A stretch of 64,000 nt of DNA from CAZNPA01 sp964575095 (GTDB taxonomy: Bacteria > Pseudomonadota > Alphaproteobacteria > Rickettsiales > SXRF01), in assembly GCA_964575095.1 (NCBI GenBank), contig CAZNPA010000008.1:24887-88886 (forward strand), in the 5' to 3' direction. The notes beneath the pieces were generated by a model. The model did not search any database and had not been told where the DNA came from. It saw only the letters and a program-made list of their open reading frames with translations. Position 1 is the first letter of the stretch. Each line of letters starts with the position of its first letter. Below are positions 1 through 9,036 of this stretch, in pieces. The position numbers were made by a program, and so were the translations under genes.

Positions 1-1
1 A

Positions 2-328
2 GCGGCCTATAAACCCTTCATCTTGCCGGTTGACCGGCTGAAATCGCTGGCCTACGCTAGCATTGGGACGCTGATTTCTCCCTATTACCTGCGGCTTTCG
101 GTGATCGACCGACCGGGTGTTCTGGCCGAGGTGACGGCGATTCTGAAGAATGAACAGATTTCGGCGCGCTCGTTCCTGCAGCATTCGCGCCAGCCCGGCG
201 AGACGGTGGAGGTGGTGATGACGACGCATGAAACGAGCGAAGCCGCGATGCAAAAAGCGGTGGGCGCCATTGCAAAACTGGAAAGCGTGAAAGAGCAACC
301 GTGCATGATAAGGATTGAAAACCTATGA
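2..328 (+). CDS. hom: Homoserine dehydrogenase, C-terminal part (cut by window edge)
   Basis: Only the last 108 codons are present; the frame is open from base 2. The visible part is a C-terminal ACT domain (YYLRLSVIDRPGVLAEVT, then a second half ending CMIRIENL), which in this family senses threonine and controls the NADPH-dependent reduction of aspartate semialdehyde to homoserine. The stop overlaps the glpX start (ATGA). A hom-glpX pair is common in alphaproteobacteria, and that context carries much of the assignment because the catalytic domain lies outside the window. Another ACT-ended enzyme is possible but less likely. Confidence 0.8.
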   Translation, partial: AAYKPFILPVDRLKSLAYASIGTLISPYYLRLSVIDRPGVLAEVTAILKNEQISARSFLQHSRQPGETVEVVMTTHETSEAAMQKAVGAIAKLESVKEQPCMIRIENL

Positions 329-1350
329 GCGCAGCCGCCAAGAAAAAACAAACAGCCAAGCAAATCTCTTTCTGGTCGGACCGAAATCTGGCCTTGGAGG
401 CCGTGCGCGTCACCGAAGCAGCAGCACTTGCCGCCTCGCGCTGGATGGGGCAGGGCCAGGAAAAAGCCGCCGACCGCGCGGCGGTGAATGCCATGCGCGA
501 AGCGCTAAACGGGCTATCGATTGATGGCACCGTAGTTATCGGCGAAGGCGAGCGCGACAAGGCGCCGATGCTCTATATCGGCGAAAAAGTTGGAAGCTCC
601 CCCGGCGGCGGGCGGCAGATCGACATCGCGCTCGATCCGCTGGAAGGCACCACCATCTGCGCCAAGGGCGGCGTCAATTCGCTGGCGGTCATCGCCATGG
701 CGGAGAAAGGCGGCTTCCTGCACGCGCCGGACGTTTATATGAACAAGATCGCCGTCGGCGGCGGATTGCCGGAGGGCGTCGTCGAGCTTGATAATAGCCC
801 GGCCACCAATTTAAAGCGCCTCGCCAAGGCAAAAAAATGCGAGATTTCCGATCTCGTCGTCTGCATACTGGAACGCGATAGACACGAAGCACTGATCGCC
901 AAAACGCGCGAAGCCGGCGCCCGCATTAAACTGATTTCCGATGGCGACGTGGCCGGCGTCATCGCCACCTCGGTGCCGGAAGCGGGCATCGATCTTTACA
1001 TCGGTATCGGCGGCGCGCCGGAAGGCGTGCTGGCGGCGGCGGCGCTGCGCTCGATCGGCGGCCAGATGCAAGGACGATTGCTGTTCTCCAAGCAGGAAGA
1101 AAAAACCCGCGCCAAGCGCATGGGCGTCTCCGACCTGAACAAAACCTACCATCTCGAAGATTTGGCCAAGGGCGACGTCATGTTCGCCGCCACCGGCGTC
1201 ACCGATGGCTCAATGCTGAAGGGCGTTCGCCGTTTTCCCGGCGGCGCCACCACGCACTCGATCGTCATGCGCTCCAAGACCGGCACCGTCCGCACCATCG
1301 AGGCGCGGCATAATTTCACGAGAAAGACGTGGGGGGATCCTCAGTCGTAG
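325..1350 (+). CDS. glpX: Fructose-1,6-bisphosphatase class II
   Basis: The 341-residue protein has the usual family length. It carries GEGERDKAPMLY (about residues 73-84) and the metal/phosphate motif DPLEGTT (104-110), both typical of GlpX. The family hydrolyses fructose-1,6-bisphosphate (in some lineages also sedoheptulose bisphosphate) in gluconeogenesis, in the cytosol with Mn2+. The start overlaps the hom stop by 4 bases, so the two are probably cotranslated. recJ, which often follows in relatives, is absent here and an unknown small gene takes its place. Confidence 0.95.
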   Translation: MSAAAKKKQTAKQISFWSDRNLALEAVRVTEAAALAASRWMGQGQEKAADRAAVNAMREALNGLSIDGTVVIGEGERDKAPMLYIGEKVGSSPGGGRQIDIALDPLEGTTICAKGGVNSLAVIAMAEKGGFLHAPDVYMNKIAVGGGLPEGVVELDNSPATNLKRLAKAKKCEISDLVVCILERDRHEALIAKTREAGARIKLISDGDVAGVIATSVPEAGIDLYIGIGGAPEGVLAAAALRSIGGQMQGRLLFSKQEEKTRAKRMGVSDLNKTYHLEDLAKGDVMFAATGVTDGSMLKGVRRFPGGATTHSIVMRSKTGTVRTIEARHNFTRKTWGDPQS

Positions 1351-1355
1351 ACAGC

Positions 1356-1784
1356 ATGACAGATTTTCGTAGCAAAGAAACCAAGCGGCTGGAGGACAAA
1401 AATATCGACCTGGTGGCAGCGTGGAACGAGATGAAAATTTTTCTTAGGAAACGGCTCAGAGAAGGGCGCGAACAAGGTATCTCTGACGGCAGTGGCCATT
1501 ACCAAATACGGGGGAAATCGGTGTATTTGCCCACCGGCACTACTTATTTTTTCCAGGCGCAGCAATTGCCCACCGCCTGGAAACCCTTCATTGATTGCCG
1601 CGGGACGATGTTTGAAATACACCTTGAAAGATTACGCCAAGGCGCCCTTGAAAAAGGTATCATCACCGGCAATAACCGTTATGCGGAAGATAAAATATTT
1701 AACGCACTGGTTGAGCGCATCACCGCCGGCCGCACGGCGTTTATGGCCCACGGGCAGTCGGTGGTAAGCCCGGTCTATCGCTAA
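1356..1784 (+). CDS. Hypothetical protein, 142 aa
   Basis: I do not recognise this protein. It is soluble and charged, with no signal peptide or membrane segment. The N-terminal third is rich in Lys, Arg and Glu and probably helical; the middle has a beta-like stretch around YLPTGTTYFF. I chose the ATG at 1356, 5 bases after the glpX stop, over a GTG at 1329 that would overlap glpX. It lies on the glpX strand and is probably cotranscribed. It converges with the next gene, leaving only 3 bases between stops. Confidence 0.6.
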   Translation: MTDFRSKETKRLEDKNIDLVAAWNEMKIFLRKRLREGREQGISDGSGHYQIRGKSVYLPTGTTYFFQAQQLPTAWKPFIDCRGTMFEIHLERLRQGALEKGIITGNNRYAEDKIFNALVERITAGRTAFMAHGQSVVSPVYR

Positions 1785-1787
1785 ACG

Positions 1788-2381
1788 CTAATGCAGATTT
1801 CCTGGAAACGGAATGACGTTTTCCGGCGGCATGACGACTTTTTCGCCGCCGCCCAATAGCGGCCGGTAAAATTCCATATCCCCACCGTTGATACGCTGAA
1901 GAAAATCGGCCAGGGTTTCCTGCACCCCCACTTCGGCGCGAAGATTATCGACATGATCGGGGTCTTCAAGTGGTTTAGGCACAAAGCAACCGTTGGTGAC
2001 TTCGCGCACCTGCGTGCCGAAACGCTGATGGCGCTCGAGATTGCACAAAATACGGTCGGTAAGACAGGCAAGGTAGGAAAGCTTTAGGCGGCCTTGCTTG
2101 GCCAGCTGCAGCATGAGCTGATGGCATAGCATCTGGAACTCAGGATCGTAATCGGAATGCAGCACGACCAAAAACGACGCTTCTTCCATCTCCAGGTCGA
2201 ATTTGGCAGCGCTCGGCCAGCCGTTTTCGGCAATGAAGGATTTCAGCGCCTCACTTTTCTTGCGGTGGATGCCCTCTAGAAAGCGCAGCGAGCTTAGGTT
2301 ATAAGCCGGACTTACCCGCGGTGGCAATTCGGCAGCGGTTTTAAGGCTGAATAGATGACTAATGTGTGCGGCGTCGAGCAT
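1788..2381 (-). CDS. DUF6624-like protein
   Basis: This 197-residue cytosolic protein contains the block HSDYDPEFQMLCHQLM (about 75-90), then LSYLACLTDRILCN (101-114) and a FGTQ motif (121-124). From memory this order matches the DUF6624 family (a D-x-D/N-P-x-F-Q segment, then YLxDR, then GTQ). The family has no established function. The N-terminal 70 residues are not part of that pattern. It stands alone with its own good promoter immediately upstream. The family name is from recall, not a search. Confidence 0.6.
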   Translation of the reverse strand: MLDAAHISHLFSLKTAAELPPRVSPAYNLSSLRFLEGIHRKKSEALKSFIAENGWPSAAKFDLEMEEASFLVVLHSDYDPEFQMLCHQLMLQLAKQGRLKLSYLACLTDRILCNLERHQRFGTQVREVTNGCFVPKPLEDPDHVDNLRAEVGVQETLADFLQRINGGDMEFYRPLLGGGEKVVMPPENVIPFPGNLH

Positions 2382-2402
2382 TTTTTGGTGTTTCTTTAGT
2401 TC

Positions 2403-2431
2403 ATTATAGCGTAAATTTTACGGGCTGTCAT
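2403..2431 (-). promoter_or_regulatory. Sigma70-type promoter for the DUF6624-like gene
   Basis: On the minus strand the -35 is ATGACA (2431-2426, 5/6 to consensus) and the -10 is TATAAT (2408-2403, 6/6), with a 17-base spacer. A start point near 2396 would leave a leader of about 15 bases before the ATG at 2381. Confidence 0.65.
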
Positions 2432-2472
2432 CGCCGTAAAACCCTAAAAGCCGCAGTTTTTAAGGCTATTTC

Positions 2473-3729
2473 ATGATTGCTTGGACTAAACATCTTTATA
2501 TTCAGGTTATTATCGCCATCGTTCTTGGGGTCGCTTTTGGCTGTATGATGCCGCACGAGGCGGCAGCGATGAAACCGCTGGCGGATGCGTTTATCAAGCT
2601 CATCAAAATGCTGATCGCTCCCATCGTCTTTTGCACGGTGGTAACGGGTATTGCCGGCATGAAGAATATGGCCACCGCCGGACGCATCGGCCTTAAGGCT
2701 ATTATTTACTTCGAGGTGCTGACAACGCTGGCGCTGCTCATCGGGCTGGCCGTGGCGCACCTGCACCAGCCCGGACTCAACCTGCATATCGATATGAGGA
2801 CGCTCGATGCCGGTAGCATGAAAGACTATACCGCAAAAGCTGCTGCAACCGGCTCCGGCGTAGATTTTTTTCTGCATCTCATCCCGACAACGATCGTCGA
2901 CGCCTTCGCCAAGGGCGACATGCTGCAGGTTCTGCTGATATCCGTTCTCTTCGCACTGGCGTTGATGAGTCTGGGCGGGCGTGGCGAAGCGGTTCACAAT
3001 TTTATCCACCAGCTTTCCGCCGTTTTATTCACGATGATGGGCTGGGTCGTGCGGCTGGCGCCCATCGGCGCCTTTGCCGCCATGGCCTTTGCCGTCGGGA
3101 AATACGGCGTCGATATATTGACGTCGCTGGCGGCGCTGATGCTGGATTTTTACCTGACCTGCATTGTATTCATCGCCGTCGGTCTGGGCGGCGTCATGCG
3201 CCTGGCCGGGCTCAGGCTGTGGCCGTTCCTCAAATATATCAAAGAGGAAATCGTGCTGGTGCTCGGCACTTCATCGTCGGAAGCGGCGCTGCCGCGCATG
3301 CTGGATAAAATGGCGAAACTCGGCTGCGCCAAACCAGTCGTCGATATGGTGATCCCGACCGGCTATTCGTTCAACTTGGACGGCACCTGCATTTACCTCA
3401 CCATGGCTGCGCTCTTCGTCGCTCACGCCACCGGCACCGAACTGACCTTTGCCGACGAACTCACATTACTGGCCGTGTTGCTCTTAACCTCCAAGGGCGC
3501 GGCGGCGGTCACCGGCGGCGGGTTCATCGTGCTGGCGGGAACGCTTTCCGCCATCGGCCATATTCCGGTCGAAGGGCTGGCGCTTATTCTGGGCGTCGAT
3601 CGCTTCATGTCGGAGGGGCGCGCCATCACCAACCTCATCGGCAACGGCGTCGCCACGCTCGTCGTTTCCAAATGGGAGCGGGCGCTGGATATGAAAAAAG
3701 TAAAAGCGGGATTGGGAATTCGGGATTAG
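2473..3729 (+). CDS. Dicarboxylate/amino acid:cation symporter (DAACS)
   Basis: This 418-residue inner-membrane carrier belongs to the DctA/GltP family. It has multiple hydrophobic helices, a serine-rich re-entrant segment (SSSEAALPRM, near 266) and the substrate/cation motif PTGYSFNLDGTCIYL (near 295). The family couples uptake of C4-dicarboxylates or acidic amino acids to H+ or Na+. A second paralogue lies at 59634-60926, and that copy is the closer match to classical DctA. The last residues (AGLGIRD) and the stop come from a heptamer repeat, so the original C terminus was probably different. Its 3' end overlaps the convergent EamA gene by 4 bases. Confidence 0.9.
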   Translation: MIAWTKHLYIQVIIAIVLGVAFGCMMPHEAAAMKPLADAFIKLIKMLIAPIVFCTVVTGIAGMKNMATAGRIGLKAIIYFEVLTTLALLIGLAVAHLHQPGLNLHIDMRTLDAGSMKDYTAKAAATGSGVDFFLHLIPTTIVDAFAKGDMLQVLLISVLFALALMSLGGRGEAVHNFIHQLSAVLFTMMGWVVRLAPIGAFAAMAFAVGKYGVDILTSLAALMLDFYLTCIVFIAVGLGGVMRLAGLRLWPFLKYIKEEIVLVLGTSSSEAALPRMLDKMAKLGCAKPVVDMVIPTGYSFNLDGTCIYLTMAALFVAHATGTELTFADELTLLAVLLLTSKGAAAVTGGGFIVLAGTLSAIGHIPVEGLALILGVDRFMSEGRAITNLIGNGVATLVVSKWERALDMKKVKAGLGIRD

Positions 3730-3787
3730 GGATTAAGAATAGTGATTTCTTTTTTCCTAATTCCCAATCCCGAATTCCCAATCCCTA
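3708..3787. repeat. Palindromic heptamer element, copy 1
   Basis: The left arm is four tandem heptamers of the type GGGATTN/GGAATTC (3708-3735). After an AT-rich centre (AAGAATAGTGATTTCTTTTTT) the right arm (about 3756-3787) is its near-perfect reverse complement. The transcript would form a long hairpin from either strand. The element encodes the C terminus and stop of both convergent transporters and may also end their transcription. Other copies are at 19563, 33214 and 63859. Confidence 0.9.
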
Positions 3788-4646
3788 ACTTTGCCTCACG
3801 GCGGGCGATATAAACCGTACTGATGACGATGAGAAGCGCGCCCATCAATGTCGAAACCGTGATCGTCTCCCCGAACATTATATAGGCAAGGATACCGGCA
3901 AAAATCAGCCGCGTGAAATCGAACGGCATCAGGACTACCATGTCGGCACGCATGAAGGCACGCGTCAGCGCCAGGTGCGCCAGGGTCGAAAGCAGGGCGA
4001 TTAAAAACACCAGCCATAACTGATAGGGCGTAACATCGTGCCAGTAAACAATAGCGGGCGGCACCGACCACGGAATCATAAAGAGCGCCATATAAAAGAC
4101 GATAGTCTCCGGCGGTTCGGTACGCGTCAGCGTTTTCACCAGCACACCGGCTACCGCCATCATCGCCGACGACATCAGCACAAAACTGGCGGCCGGGCTG
4201 ATGCCACCGATGTCCGGCCGCATGATCACCAGCATCCCGGTAAAACCCAGCACGATGGCGCCCCAGCGATGCAGGCCGGCTTTTTCGCGCAGGAACAGGA
4301 TGGCAAAGATGGTGGAGAAAATGGGCGTCGTGAACGAGAGCGCCGTCGCCAGCGTGATCGGCATGATCGAGAGCGAATAAAACCACAGCTCCATCGACAC
4401 CACCCCCACTGCCGCGCGCCAGAAATGGCTTTTAAGGCGTCGGGTCGGAAAACGCGGCGAGCGGCGCTGCAACGCCGCCGCCCAGACGACGATAATCACG
4501 AGGCTCATGACGTTGCGTAAAAACACCATCTCGGCCGGGTGCATGGTAAAGGACAGCAACCGGACGACGCTGGTCATAGCGGCGAAAAGCGCCATGCTGG
4601 CCAACATCAGGCCCATGGCGACGATGGTTTTCGAGAATGTCGGCAT
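3726..4646 (-). CDS. EamA/DMT-family transporter
   Basis: The 306-residue protein has about ten hydrophobic helices in two repeated halves, the layout of drug/metabolite transporters with two EamA domains. It starts MPTFSKTIVAMGLMLASMA and ends its natural transporter part at YIARREAK. The substrate cannot be told from sequence. The final 20 or so residues (LGIGNSGLGIRKKE and on) are entirely the translated heptamer element, in the same frame as the copies inside der and aroE. It is transcribed away from glnD, with starts 43 bases apart. Confidence 0.85.
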   Translation of the reverse strand: MPTFSKTIVAMGLMLASMALFAAMTSVVRLLSFTMHPAEMVFLRNVMSLVIIVVWAAALQRRSPRFPTRRLKSHFWRAAVGVVSMELWFYSLSIMPITLATALSFTTPIFSTIFAILFLREKAGLHRWGAIVLGFTGMLVIMRPDIGGISPAASFVLMSSAMMAVAGVLVKTLTRTEPPETIVFYMALFMIPWSVPPAIVYWHDVTPYQLWLVFLIALLSTLAHLALTRAFMRADMVVLMPFDFTRLIFAGILAYIMFGETITVSTLMGALLIVISTVYIARREAKLGIGNSGLGIRKKEITILNP

Positions 4647-4688
4647 AGTGTTTGGATTGCTAAAAAATCACTGTATCATAGCGGCCGT

Positions 4689-7352
4689 ATGACCGCCATC
4701 GCCACTTTTTCCACACCAACACTACATGAACAGCTGACGAATTTCATGGACGCCGATCGTGAAAAAATGCTGGCGCATATCCGCCGCTGGCTGGCGACGG
4801 AAAAGCATCGCCTCAGAAACCGGTTTGTGTCCGACGGCGATGTGGCCTACCTGCTTTCGGGCGAGACTGCTCTTATCGACACACTGATAGCGGCGCTGTT
4901 CGGCCTTTACCACCGCGACAGCGAGGCGCCGGTGGCGCTGGTCGCTGTCGGCGGCTACGGGCGCAAGGAATTATTCCCGTATTCGGATATCGATCTTTTG
5001 TTTTTGCATGACGGCAGAAACGGCCGCACGGCGGAGCACATCGCTAAGAATATCCTGTACGTATTGTGGGATCTTGGGCTTGCCGTCGGCCAGGCGCACC
5101 GCACTATTGATGAGGCCATAGCGCTGGCCAAAGACGATATTACCATCAGAACGTCGTTACTCGATGCAAGGCTGGTGGCCGGCGACGCTAAAATACTTGA
5201 GCGTTTTCAGTCACGGTTCCGGCAGGAAATCATTTCAAAAACCATCCCGCAATTCATCGAGGCTAAATTGGCCGAGCGCGACGAGCGGCATCATCACTTC
5301 GGCGATTCGCGTTATGTGCTAGAGCCCAACGTCAAAGAAGGCAAGGGCGGGTTGCGCGACTTGCACACGCTGGCATGGCTGGCGCGTTACAGCACCCCCA
5401 TCCACGACCTGAAAGACCTGATCAAAAAAAACATACTCACGCGTGAGGAATACGCCGCGTTTGAAAACGCACAGCAATTTCTAAGCAAAGTGCGGGCGCA
5501 TCTGCATATTCTGGCCGAACGCGGCGAAGAGCGGCTGACGTTCGACCGTCAGCACGCAGTGGCGGTGGCGATGGGTTATGCGCACGCCAACCCCAACCGG
5601 GCGGTGGAGCGGTTCATGCGCCGGTATTTCGCCGCCGTGCGCGTGGCGGGGAACGTGACGCGCGTATTCTGCGCCTTGTTTGAAGCCATGCACCGGCCGG
5701 AGCCGCGCAAGCTGCTGACATGGCCGTGGACACCGGGTAAATTCAAGCGCGAAGGAAAGCGTCTTACTATCAAGAGCGCGCAGAGTTTCTCGCGGCAGCC
5801 CATTTTGATGCTGGAATTGTTCCACCTAAGCCGGATACAAAATCTTGATATTCATCCCGAGGCGCTGCAGGGGATCGCGCGGAATCTTTTCCGCATCGAT
5901 CATAAACTTCGCAACGATCCGCGTGCCGGCGAGATATTTCTCGACCTGTTGTTGACGGAAAACGGCGCCGAAACGAGCTTACGTAAAATGAGCGAAGCCG
6001 GGGTACTGGGACGGTTCATCCCGGAATTCGGCCGCGTCGTCGGCCAGACGCAGTTCAACATGTACCACGTCTATACCGTCGACGAGCATACGTTGGTGGC
6101 GATCGGCATCCTGCACGCCATCGAAAATGGCGAATTCAAGAAAACGCTGCCGCTGGCCAGCCTTCTCTTTCATCGCATAAGAATGCGGCGCGTGCTGTAT
6201 CTCTCGCTGTTCTGCCACGACATCGCCAAGGGCAGGGGCGGCGACCATTCGACGCTGGGCGAAAAAATTGTGACCAAGCTGGCGCGGCGTTTTGGATTCT
6301 CCGAAGAGGAGGCCGATACCGCCGCCTGGCTGGTGCGCCAGCATCTTCTTTTTTCCAACACGGCATTCAAACGCGATATCGACGACCCTAAAACCATCGA
6401 GGATTTCGTCGCCGAGGTGAAATCGCCGGAACGATTGAAGCTGTTATTGCTGCTGACGGTGGCCGATATGCGCGCCGTCAGCGCCACGGTATGGAACGCA
6501 TGGAAAGCGGCGCTGTTAGAAGAGCTTTATCACGCCGCCGAGCAGATGATGGCCCAGGGCGAAGTCGTGCGCGAGCGGCAACAGACGAAAGAGTTGCGGC
6601 ATGGTTTAATTGCGGCGCTTCCCGGCTGGGAAGAAAGCGCCATCGACGCCTACATTGAACAGGCGCCCGCCGGATTTCTGACTGGCCTGCCCGCCGCGCG
6701 CCATGCCGCTATCGCCCGCATGCTGAAGGAATCGGCACCGCTATTACTTGATACTGCACATGATTACGAACGGGCGATGACGGAGATCACCGTGGCCACG
6801 CCCGACCGGCCGGGATTGTTTTCCAAACTCGCCGGCGCGATGTCGCTTTCGGGCGTCAACATTATCGGCGCCAAAATTTTCACACTCAAGAACGGCATGG
6901 CGATCGACGTCTTTCAGGTGCAGGACACGGCCGGCGATGTCTTCGACCGCACCGACCGGTTGGCCAGAATGTCGGCTGCTATCGAGCAGGCGTTGTCGGA
7001 TGAGCTTAACCTGCCCAAGGCGCTTTCCGGACAACGCAAGCATTACGGCCGCACCAGCCGCGACGCGCATGCTGCCGCCGGGCAGGTGTTCATCGATAAC
7101 AACGCCAGCAATATTCACACCGTGATCGAGATCACCGGCCACGACCGCCCGGGATTTTTGTATCAGGTGACGCATGCTATCGCCGTGCTGGGGCTGTCTA
7201 TTGCCAGCGCGCACATCTCGACCTACGGCACGCAAATCGCCGACGTGTTTTACGTTAAAGACGCTTTCGGTATGAAAATTCTGCACGACGCCAAAATAAA
7301 AGAGATACGCGACACCATCCTGGCTGCGGTCAATAGCCCAGCGTCTGTTTGA
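4689..7352 (+). CDS. glnD: [Protein-PII] uridylyltransferase/uridylyl-removing enzyme GlnD
   Basis: GlnD attaches or removes UMP on PII proteins in response to glutamine and so sets nitrogen assimilation. The domain order is complete: a nucleotidyltransferase domain with GGYGRKELFPYSDIDLLFL (from residue 87), a GlnD-type helical linker, an HD domain with CHDIAKGRGGDHS (near 509), then two ACT domains starting near 696 and 811. It is 887 residues long, the usual size. I chose the ATG at 4689; the upstream in-frame extension runs into the EamA promoter region and lacks family residues. The 3' end overlaps hdaA by 23 bases, tail to tail. Confidence 0.95.
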   Translation: MTAIATFSTPTLHEQLTNFMDADREKMLAHIRRWLATEKHRLRNRFVSDGDVAYLLSGETALIDTLIAALFGLYHRDSEAPVALVAVGGYGRKELFPYSDIDLLFLHDGRNGRTAEHIAKNILYVLWDLGLAVGQAHRTIDEAIALAKDDITIRTSLLDARLVAGDAKILERFQSRFRQEIISKTIPQFIEAKLAERDERHHHFGDSRYVLEPNVKEGKGGLRDLHTLAWLARYSTPIHDLKDLIKKNILTREEYAAFENAQQFLSKVRAHLHILAERGEERLTFDRQHAVAVAMGYAHANPNRAVERFMRRYFAAVRVAGNVTRVFCALFEAMHRPEPRKLLTWPWTPGKFKREGKRLTIKSAQSFSRQPILMLELFHLSRIQNLDIHPEALQGIARNLFRIDHKLRNDPRAGEIFLDLLLTENGAETSLRKMSEAGVLGRFIPEFGRVVGQTQFNMYHVYTVDEHTLVAIGILHAIENGEFKKTLPLASLLFHRIRMRRVLYLSLFCHDIAKGRGGDHSTLGEKIVTKLARRFGFSEEEADTAAWLVRQHLLFSNTAFKRDIDDPKTIEDFVAEVKSPERLKLLLLLTVADMRAVSATVWNAWKAALLEELYHAAEQMMAQGEVVRERQQTKELRHGLIAALPGWEESAIDAYIEQAPAGFLTGLPAARHAAIARMLKESAPLLLDTAHDYERAMTEITVATPDRPGLFSKLAGAMSLSGVNIIGAKIFTLKNGMAIDVFQVQDTAGDVFDRTDRLARMSAAIEQALSDELNLPKALSGQRKHYGRTSRDAHAAAGQVFIDNNASNIHTVIEITGHDRPGFLYQVTHAIAVLGLSIASAHISTYGTQIADVFYVKDAFGMKILHDAKIKEIRDTILAAVNSPASV

Positions 7353-7965
7353 CAAACGGGATCGTCAGGCGCCGATGTTCAGCCAGAGCCTTCCGGTCAA
7401 GCGCATCGACAATTTCCGCCACGCATGCAAACGAGCGGTCAATGCGAGGCAGCAGGAAAAGGATGACGTCTTCGTCGACCTTGAGCTGTCGATCAGAGAA
7501 TTGCTTGCGCAGGGCGGCGGAGAGAACTTCGTCGTCGGGTGCGGTGATGCCGACGGAAGAAAGCGCCTTAAGCCGTGACGTAAGATCAGGCAGCGTAAAC
7601 GGCAATTCAGAGGACGGCAGCGCCGATGTCAGGAGCAGGGAAAATTTCCGTTCGCGGCTGTAATTTATCAGATGCAGAAATTGGCGCTCATCACCGATAC
7701 GTTCGATATTTTCAATCAGCGCATGCGTTTGTAATGCGTCGGGCACGGGCAGGGCATCATAAACTTCGGCGTTCGTATGCGCTGCCCAGATATGACCAAG
7801 ATGCGTTTTACCGGCACCGCCCGGACCATGAAGCAACAGGGCGGAAGACGGCCAGTCCGGCCAGCGCGCGATCCACGCGTGCGCATCGCGGTTGCAGGTT
7901 GAGACATAAAAACTGCTTTCGGAAAATACCGGCGGCAGCTGGAGTGTGAGCGCGTATTGCGACAT
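7330..7965 (-). CDS. hdaA: HdaA-like DnaA-family regulator of replication initiation
   Basis: The 211-residue protein has a DnaA-type AAA+ fold: a P-loop GPGGAGKTH (47-55) and downstream DnaA-like helices, but no DNA-binding domain IV. This is the layout of Hda/HdaA, which with the beta clamp promotes hydrolysis of DnaA-ATP after initiation. The N-terminal stretch ALTLQLP looks like a clamp-binding peptide. A PerM-like protein and a DUF2066 protein lie upstream on the same strand, an arrangement typical of alphaproteobacteria. It is transcribed toward glnD. The likely origin lies 24 kb away. Confidence 0.85.
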   Translation of the reverse strand: MSQYALTLQLPPVFSESSFYVSTCNRDAHAWIARWPDWPSSALLLHGPGGAGKTHLGHIWAAHTNAEVYDALPVPDALQTHALIENIERIGDERQFLHLINYSRERKFSLLLTSALPSSELPFTLPDLTSRLKALSSVGITAPDDEVLSAALRKQFSDRQLKVDEDVILFLLPRIDRSFACVAEIVDALDRKALAEHRRLTIPFVKQTLGY

Positions 7966-7974
7966 AGGCGATAT

Positions 7975-9036
7975 CTATTTCTTCGCGCGATCGCTGGTGT
8001 AATAACCGCTGTCAAGATACTGATCAAGAGCGAAACGGATCAATACGCCGATAACCGCCGTCACCGGCACCGCCAGCAAAATACCGACGAAACCGAACAG
8101 CGCCGCGCCGGCCAGCATACCGAAAATAATCCACACCGGATGCAGGCCGACCTTGCTGCCGACCAACTTCGGCGTCAGAAAATAGCCTTCGAGCACCTGC
8201 CCGATCAAAAATACCGCCGCCACCGCCCCGATTTGCGCATAATTGTCGAACTGGAACAAGGCAACGCCCAAAGCCACCAGGAGTCCGAACAGCACGCCGA
8301 CGTAAGGCAGAATGACAAGAAATCCGGTGATAGCGCCGATGACGATGCTAAATTTAAGCCCGGTCAAGCCAAGGCCGATGGAATAGTACGCTGCTAAAAT
8401 CAAGCAGACATTGATCTGCCCACGCAAAAACCCGGCCAAAGTGTGATTAATGACGGAAAGTTGCTGACGAATGGTGTGCGCATGCGCTTTGGGCAGCAGC
8501 CGGTTCAGGCGCGCCAGCATACGATCCCAGTCGAGCAGCAGGTAGAAAGTAACAACCGGAGTAATAAGAAGCAGCGACAGCAGGTTGACGATGACAATGC
8601 CGGACTGGAATACTCCGCTCAGGAAATCGCCGACCAGTTTAAGCAGCACGCCGGAAATATTGGTGATCGCCTGCTGGATGTCGGCCGCCGGCGCCGCCGG
8701 CAGCTTGCCGATAAAGCGCGAGATTTGATCGCCGTACTGCTGGCTGATGGCATTGGCGTATTCAGGTAGCGTCGAAATCAGGCCGGAAAACTGATCGATC
8801 ACTATCGGCGTGATCCACAGGCAAAGCAGGATGAGCACAAAAAAGAAGCAGGCGGTGATAAGAAGCGTCGCCAGCCCGCGCGAAAGTCCTTTGGCCTCCA
8901 GTTTGTCCGCCGCCGGATCGAGAAAATAGGCGGTCATGACGCCAACCACGAACGGCAGCAATATGCTGCGAATGAGATAAAGGAATACGAAAAAAACGAT
9001 TCCGAGCGAAAGCCAAAACATCCAGCGTTTAGTCAC
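7975..9036 (-). CDS. AI-2E family transporter (PerM-like)
   Basis: The 353-residue membrane protein has N-terminal paired hydrophobic helices (LSLGIVFFVFLYLIRSILLP, then VVGVMTAYFL). A long soluble segment follows, and then a C-terminal helix cluster with the GLTGLKFSIVIGAITGFLVI and PYVGVLFG regions typical of the AI-2E/PerM family. The substrate is unknown; members have been linked to autoinducer export or Na+/H+ exchange. The start overlaps the DUF2066 stop by 8 bases, so it is probably translationally coupled and in one operon with hdaA. Confidence 0.85.
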   Translation of the reverse strand: MTKRWMFWLSLGIVFFVFLYLIRSILLPFVVGVMTAYFLDPAADKLEAKGLSRGLATLLITACFFFVLILLCLWITPIVIDQFSGLISTLPEYANAISQQYGDQISRFIGKLPAAPAADIQQAITNISGVLLKLVGDFLSGVFQSGIVIVNLLSLLLITPVVTFYLLLDWDRMLARLNRLLPKAHAHTIRQQLSVINHTLAGFLRGQINVCLILAAYYSIGLGLTGLKFSIVIGAITGFLVILPYVGVLFGLLVALGVALFQFDNYAQIGAVAAVFLIGQVLEGYFLTPKLVGSKVGLHPVWIIFGMLAGAALFGFVGILLAVPVTAVIGVLIRFALDQYLDSGYYTSDRAKK

